Of a stretch of 7,594 nt of DNA, positions 5,048 through 7,594 are shown piece by piece (the first letter of the stretch is position 1; each line of letters begins with the position of its first letter). The stretch comes from GWA1-39-11 sp964360265. Lineage in GTDB: Bacteria > Patescibacteriota > Microgenomatia > Levybacterales > GWA1-39-11. The position numbers and the translations under genes were made by a program. The stretch spans positions 1-7,594 of the forward strand of contig CAYHUY010000026.1 of assembly GCA_964360265.1 (NCBI GenBank), read 5' to 3'. Under the pieces are notes generated by a model. The model had not been told where the DNA came from. It was given only the letters and a program-made list of their open reading frames with translations, and made no database searches.

Positions 5048-6073
5048 CTATCGGCCAATTTTAAATTCTATTGCATCCCCATCTTGAACTATATAGTCAC
5101 GCCCCTCAAGCCTTGCTTTACCCTTTTCTCGCGAACCTTTCCAGCCGCCACATTCGATAAAATCATTGTATGAAATTGCTTCTGCCTTTATGAAATTTCT
5201 GATGAAATCTGTGTGTATTTCACCGGCCGCGTCCTGGGCATTCGTACCTTTTTGAACTGTCCATGCGCGAACTTCTTTCACACCTGCTGTCAAAAATGAA
5301 ATTAAACCAAGTTCTTGGTGCGCCATTTGTATCAAACGTTCAAGCCCACTGGCATCAAGCCCCAAATCCGAAAGATATTGCTTCTGTTCTTCTTCTGATA
5401 ATGCCGCGAGTTCCTCTTCTATCTTTGCCGATATTACGATAATCTTGTCTTTATCTTTCTGCAAAAGGTGAGAATATTCGCTTGTTAGCTTTTTAATGGA
5501 ATCGGTATTATATTGACTTTCCGCTACATTCAAAACAATTATTTCAGGTTTTTCTGCCAAGGGTTCACCTTTTGAATCTAAATCGGCAAGACCAAGTTCG
5601 GTCCTCACGATTTCATAGTCACTTTTTGCCCGCCTCGACTCGCTCGCCTCGCTGCGAAGCGGGCTGTCGCTTGTCGACGAGAGGCGGGGATCAACATTAT
5701 CTTCGTATCTAACCACATCTTTGTCTTCAAACACACGGACAACATGAGCAATAATTTTAACTTCACGAATATGGGATAAAAATTTATTTCCAAGTCCCGC
5801 GCCTTCAGAAGCTCCGCGAACTAAACCTGCAATATCAACGAATTCAACTGTGGCTGGTTTTATAGGTGGCAAACTATTCATCGCGTGTTCGACTTTTGTA
5901 ATTTCGGCAAGTCGCGTCAATCGTTCGTCTGGGACCGGAACAATCCCAATATTTGGTTCAATCGTGGCAAAAGGATAATTTGCCGCCAGAGCTGCTTGCC
6001 TTTTCAAAAGCGCATTAAACAACGTACTTTTGCCCACATTCGGCAGCCCCACAATCCCTACTGATAAGTTCAT
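5048..6073 (-). CDS. ychF: Redox-regulated/ribosome-binding ATPase YchF (OLA1-type)
   Basis: YchF is an Obg-family P-loop protein that prefers ATP and binds ribosomes. The 341 aa show G1 GLPNVGKST (9-17), the switch region NYPFATIEPN (32-41), G3 DIAGLVRGASEGAGLG (80-95), the NxxE form of G4 as NVAE (182-185), which goes with ATP preference, and a C-terminal TGS domain (about 258-341; FLTAGVKEVRAWTV, then GRDYIVQDGDAIEF). Two departures are clear. After VDP (127-129) a Ser/Arg-rich insert of 20 residues corresponds exactly to a 60-bp GC-rich palindrome. After LADLD (162-166) the chain jumps to KPEIIVLNV, so the helical coiled-coil arm of about 50-60 residues seen in E. coli YchF is missing. 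AAAGGA about 11 nt before the ATG is the likely ribosome binding site. The HEPN-like gene ends 24 nt upstream. Confidence 0.95.
   Translation of the reverse strand: MNLSVGIVGLPNVGKSTLFNALLKRQAALAANYPFATIEPNIGIVPVPDERLTRLAEITKVEHAMNSLPPIKPATVEFVDIAGLVRGASEGAGLGNKFLSHIREVKIIAHVVRVFEDKDVVRYEDNVDPRLSSTSDSPLRSEASESRRAKSDYEIVRTELGLADLDSKGEPLAEKPEIIVLNVAESQYNTDSIKKLTSEYSHLLQKDKDKIIVISAKIEEELAALSEEEQKQYLSDLGLDASGLERLIQMAHQELGLISFLTAGVKEVRAWTVQKGTNAQDAAGEIHTDFIRNFIKAEAISYNDFIECGGWKGSREKGKARLEGRDYIVQDGDAIEFKIGR
5629..5688. repeat. 60-bp GC-rich palindromic element inserted in frame in ychF
   Basis: The perfect 8-bp terminal inverted repeat CCCGCCTC (5629-5636) / GAGGCGGG (5681-5688) bounds exactly 60 bp of GC-rich sequence in an AT-rich gene. 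An inner hairpin is possible (GCTTCGC / GCGAGGC around 5647-5661, with one G-T pair). The 20 codons it adds encode RLSSTSDSPLRSEASESRRA. Without them the protein reads NVDPKSDYEIVRTEL, matching ordinary YchF (VDPxxDIExIxTEL). On the minus strand its start (CCCCGCCTC), GACAAGC block and end (GGCGGGCA) recur in the dnaX element. Palindromic elements that insert in frame into genes are known from Rickettsia (RPE); this one is analogous, with no claim of homology. Confidence 0.8.
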
Positions 6074-6097
6074 ATCCCAACTTTTCCTTTCATTTCT

Positions 6098-7123
6098 TTA
6101 ATCTTTCTTCAAAGTTAATGTTTTCCTATGTAATTTTTGAATAAAATCATCGAGTATTCTCAGATGATATAACGCCTGAGATTTATTATTAAATACGGGA
6201 TCTTGCTGCGGAACAAGCGATTCGTTTAACATTGATAATAATGATGAGTTATGAGTTACTCTACCTCTATAATCGAAGACTCTTTCAAGTTTCTCAAGCT
6301 CTTCATTTTTTATTCCTAATTCGCGGAATCTAATATCATAGCCGTAAAAATACACACCTTTACATTCATTTTTAAAATCTTGAAAATTAATTGTTTCTAA
6401 CATTTCTTGGTTGCTATTATATTTTTTATTAGGTCTCATTTTTTCTCCGATTTTTTTAAAACTAGGAGCTATGCCCTCTTCTTCTAGCTCTGTAAGTCTT
6501 CGTTTTGCATATACTTCAAAACCAGTGACCATAAGAGGAAATGTAAGATTTGCAATTAAAGTATCAAAGATGTAACCTTCTTTTGACTTTCCACTATGTA
6601 GAATTCTTATTGACTCCTTTGTTTCCTCCCAAGATTCAAGAGCAGTAGATTCAAGGATTGTTTTTGCTCCTTGCCTCACTTTTATCCCCATAACACGAAC
6701 TCCTGCGTCGCCAACTTGCACAACACTTCCATCCTTTGCTACGCGAAATATTTTGCTTGAAGGAATTCCATTTGCACTCATTAACTTACCGCCTTCAGTT
6801 TTTGGCCCAACATGTAATTTAATTTCCGTCGGTGACCACGAAAAACCAAAAAATATTTTTTTGCTTGGTTTCACGCTTTTTAAGTCTACGACAGCAACTC
6901 GCGTTCCTGTACCTGGAGAAGAGTGATAAAAGTGTATCTCTACGTTATCCGTTCTTTCTAGGCGAAAATAATGTCCACCAGAAGGCATCTCAAAAATAAT
7001 TCCCCCAGGAATATTCGGGTCAAAAAGATCTGCTTCTGAAGTATAGTTGAAAGTCATAGTTCCTTCTGACCTTTTAACGGCCTCGCGAATTTGTTCCAAT
7101 ACTTCTGGTGATAAATTTTTCAT
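6098..7123 (-). CDS. Hypothetical protein with HEPN-like C-terminal domain
   Basis: I do not recognise this 341-aa protein as a named family. The N-terminal half (about 22-150) alternates short strands and glycines (GGIIFEMPSGGHYFRLERTD, IFFGFSWSPTEIKLHVGP), suggesting a beta-sandwich, possibly lectin-like. The C-terminal half (about 160-335) is helical and charged. It ends in a segment, ELEKLERVFDYRGRVTHNSS (275-294), in which R286-x4-H291 followed by Asn has the form of the R-x4-6-H catalytic motif of HEPN ribonucleases (compare RRxxIVHN). HEPN proteins are often RNA-cleaving toxins or defence components, but many are only binding modules. There is no signal peptide or clear membrane segment. 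It has its own extended -10 promoter, and an inverted repeat just before its start. ychF follows 24 nt later and probably shares the transcript. The ATG at 7123 lacks a strong ribosome binding site. Confidence 0.6.
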   Translation of the reverse strand: MKNLSPEVLEQIREAVKRSEGTMTFNYTSEADLFDPNIPGGIIFEMPSGGHYFRLERTDNVEIHFYHSSPGTGTRVAVVDLKSVKPSKKIFFGFSWSPTEIKLHVGPKTEGGKLMSANGIPSSKIFRVAKDGSVVQVGDAGVRVMGIKVRQGAKTILESTALESWEETKESIRILHSGKSKEGYIFDTLIANLTFPLMVTGFEVYAKRRLTELEEEGIAPSFKKIGEKMRPNKKYNSNQEMLETINFQDFKNECKGVYFYGYDIRFRELGIKNEELEKLERVFDYRGRVTHNSSLLSMLNESLVPQQDPVFNNKSQALYHLRILDDFIQKLHRKTLTLKKD

Positions 7124-7137
7124 AGGTCTTTACTTTT

Positions 7138-7163
7138 CTTAAATTTGGCAAAAGAAATTTAAG
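7138..7163. repeat. Perfect 9-bp inverted repeat before the HEPN-like gene
   Basis: CTTAAATTT (7138-7146) and AAATTTAAG (7155-7163) are perfect inverted repeats around an 8-nt centre. The pair lies 15-40 nt upstream of the ATG at 7123 and downstream of the promoter at 7224-7232, so it is in the 5' leader. No T-run follows on the minus strand, so a terminator is unlikely. It could be an operator for a dimeric regulator or a hairpin affecting translation. Confidence 0.5.
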
Positions 7164-7223
7164 CCTAAATCTAATAGTTAGAACGGTGTGATGAAAATCC
7201 CGACTGATAGGTTCATGAAGCTA

Positions 7224-7252
7224 ATTATAGCAGGTAATTATGAAGTTTGAAC
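7224..7252 (-). promoter_or_regulatory. Extended -10 promoter for the HEPN-like gene and ychF
   Basis: TGCTATAAT at 7224-7232 on the minus strand is a perfect extended -10 element (TGnTATAAT). The -35 position at a 17-bp spacer reads GTTCAA (7247-7252), weak, as extended -10 promoters tolerate. It overlaps the end of the DUF2283 gene and would give a leader of roughly 95 nt before the HEPN-like gene. Confidence 0.55.
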
Positions 7253-7438
7253 AGAAATGTTCTTGGGGTTAAAGGCGGGAATATTTTCAGTTGCGTCTAA
7301 AATTTCTATTCCTAAAACTTTACCATTTTTATCCTCATCCACAACAACAGAAGGAGATATTTCACGACTTGCATCGTATTTTCCTTTCGCCAACTCTATA
7401 TACATAGCATCTACTTTTGAGTCATATTTAATTTTCAT
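7238..7438 (-). CDS. DUF2283 family protein, putative antitoxin
   Basis: The 66-aa protein opens MKIKYDSKVDAMYIELAKGK, the DUF2283 signature (M-x-hydrophobic-x-YD-x-x-x-DALYI-x-L). The family's middle segment follows: SREISPSVVVDEDKNGKVLGIEILDAT (24-50), fitting a negative or acidic strand with the conserved DxxGxVxGIEIL. DUF2283 has no firmly known activity. Its genes often sit beside DUF4258 genes, and the pair is thought to act as a toxin-antitoxin-like module. Here it begins 2 nt after the stop of a DUF4258-type frame, consistent with translational coupling. Length is normal for the family. The ribosome binding site would lie inside the end of the upstream gene and is weak. Confidence 0.88.
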   Translation of the reverse strand: MKIKYDSKVDAMYIELAKGKYDASREISPSVVVDEDKNGKVLGIEILDATENIPAFNPKNISVQTS

Positions 7439-7440
7439 AT

Positions 7441-7594
7441 TTACTTTTTGAGATAATAGGCCGTTATTATTGTAATTTGTGAGCCTTCCGTCTTTGTTAT
7501 TATCTCCAATATCTTACCACCAATCTTTCTTTTCCGCAACTTCCTATTTTTGAAACTTGAGACTAAACTTGAAGGATTCATAACCGCTTCGATC
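7441..7594 (-). CDS. DUF4258-type protein, C-terminal part (cut by window edge)
   Basis: An open frame enters from the right edge and gives 50 residues before TAA at 7441-7443. It begins IEAVMNPSSLVSSFKNRK, continues LRKRKIGGKILEIITK and ends SQITIITAYYLKK. This follows the end of DUF4258 proteins: an I-x-x-V-x-x-P segment, then a glycine-containing strand (GGKxLxVI) and a last strand VITxYxL. DUF4258 is a small domain related in layout to RelE/BrnT-like toxins, though activity is mostly unproven. The stop is 2 nt from the DUF2283 start, giving the gene order expected of a toxin-antitoxin-like pair. The N-terminal part, including the His usually found in these proteins, lies outside the window. 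Confidence 0.7.
   Translation of the reverse strand, partial: IEAVMNPSSLVSSFKNRKLRKRKIGGKILEIITKTEGSQITIITAYYLKK

Noticed and set aside
5605..5793. An alternative minus-strand frame overlapping ychF through the GC-rich element, encoding an Arg/Ala-rich peptide.
   Set aside because: It is a shadow of ychF; its odd composition comes from the GC-rich palindrome read in another frame.

Overview
This is an AT-rich bacterial window with very short spacers, in which every confidently called gene lies on the minus strand. Gene content and style point to a reduced-genome bacterium of the Candidate Phyla Radiation (Patescibacteria). The clues are a small bS21, a minimal YbeY, a YchF without its coiled-coil arm, a divergent PRPP synthetase, and two families of short palindromic repeats between and inside genes. 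The assignment is inferred from style, because no rRNA or other phylogenetic marker gene lies here.

Layout, in the direction of transcription (right to left). At the right edge is the end of a DUF4258-type protein (7441-7594), followed 2 nt later by a DUF2283 protein (7238-7438); this looks like a small toxin-antitoxin-type pair. An extended -10 promoter (7224-7232) and a perfect 9-bp inverted repeat (7138-7163) precede an unrecognised 341-aa protein with a HEPN-like C-terminal R-x4-H motif (6098-7123). ychF follows (5048-6073). A separate promoter then leads into a 247-aa protein that I read as a catalytically dead SF2-helicase-like domain with a C-terminal Cys/His motif (4189-4932), followed 8 nt later by a HIT-family hydrolase (3845-4180). 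Next is the rpsU-ybeY pair (3494-3682, 3105-3485), bracketed by two copies of an AT-rich palindromic repeat. The last unit is dnaX-ybaB-prs (2976 down to 294). The left 290 bases carry no intact gene, only plus-strand peptide fragments in shifting frames that look like a decayed gene.

Functionally most of this is housekeeping: the DNA polymerase III clamp-loader subunit with its usual partner YbaB, PRPP supply for nucleotide synthesis, ribosome biogenesis (bS21, YbeY, YchF) and a HIT nucleotide hydrolase. The less ordinary parts are the pseudo-helicase, the HEPN-like protein next to a toxin-antitoxin-like pair, and the repeats. The clearest repeat is a GC-rich palindrome of exactly 60 bp sitting in frame inside ychF; removing it restores the family-like sequence. 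A shorter relative sits in the dnaX linker between 10-bp direct repeats. I see no CRISPR array, rRNA, tRNA or complete transposable element.
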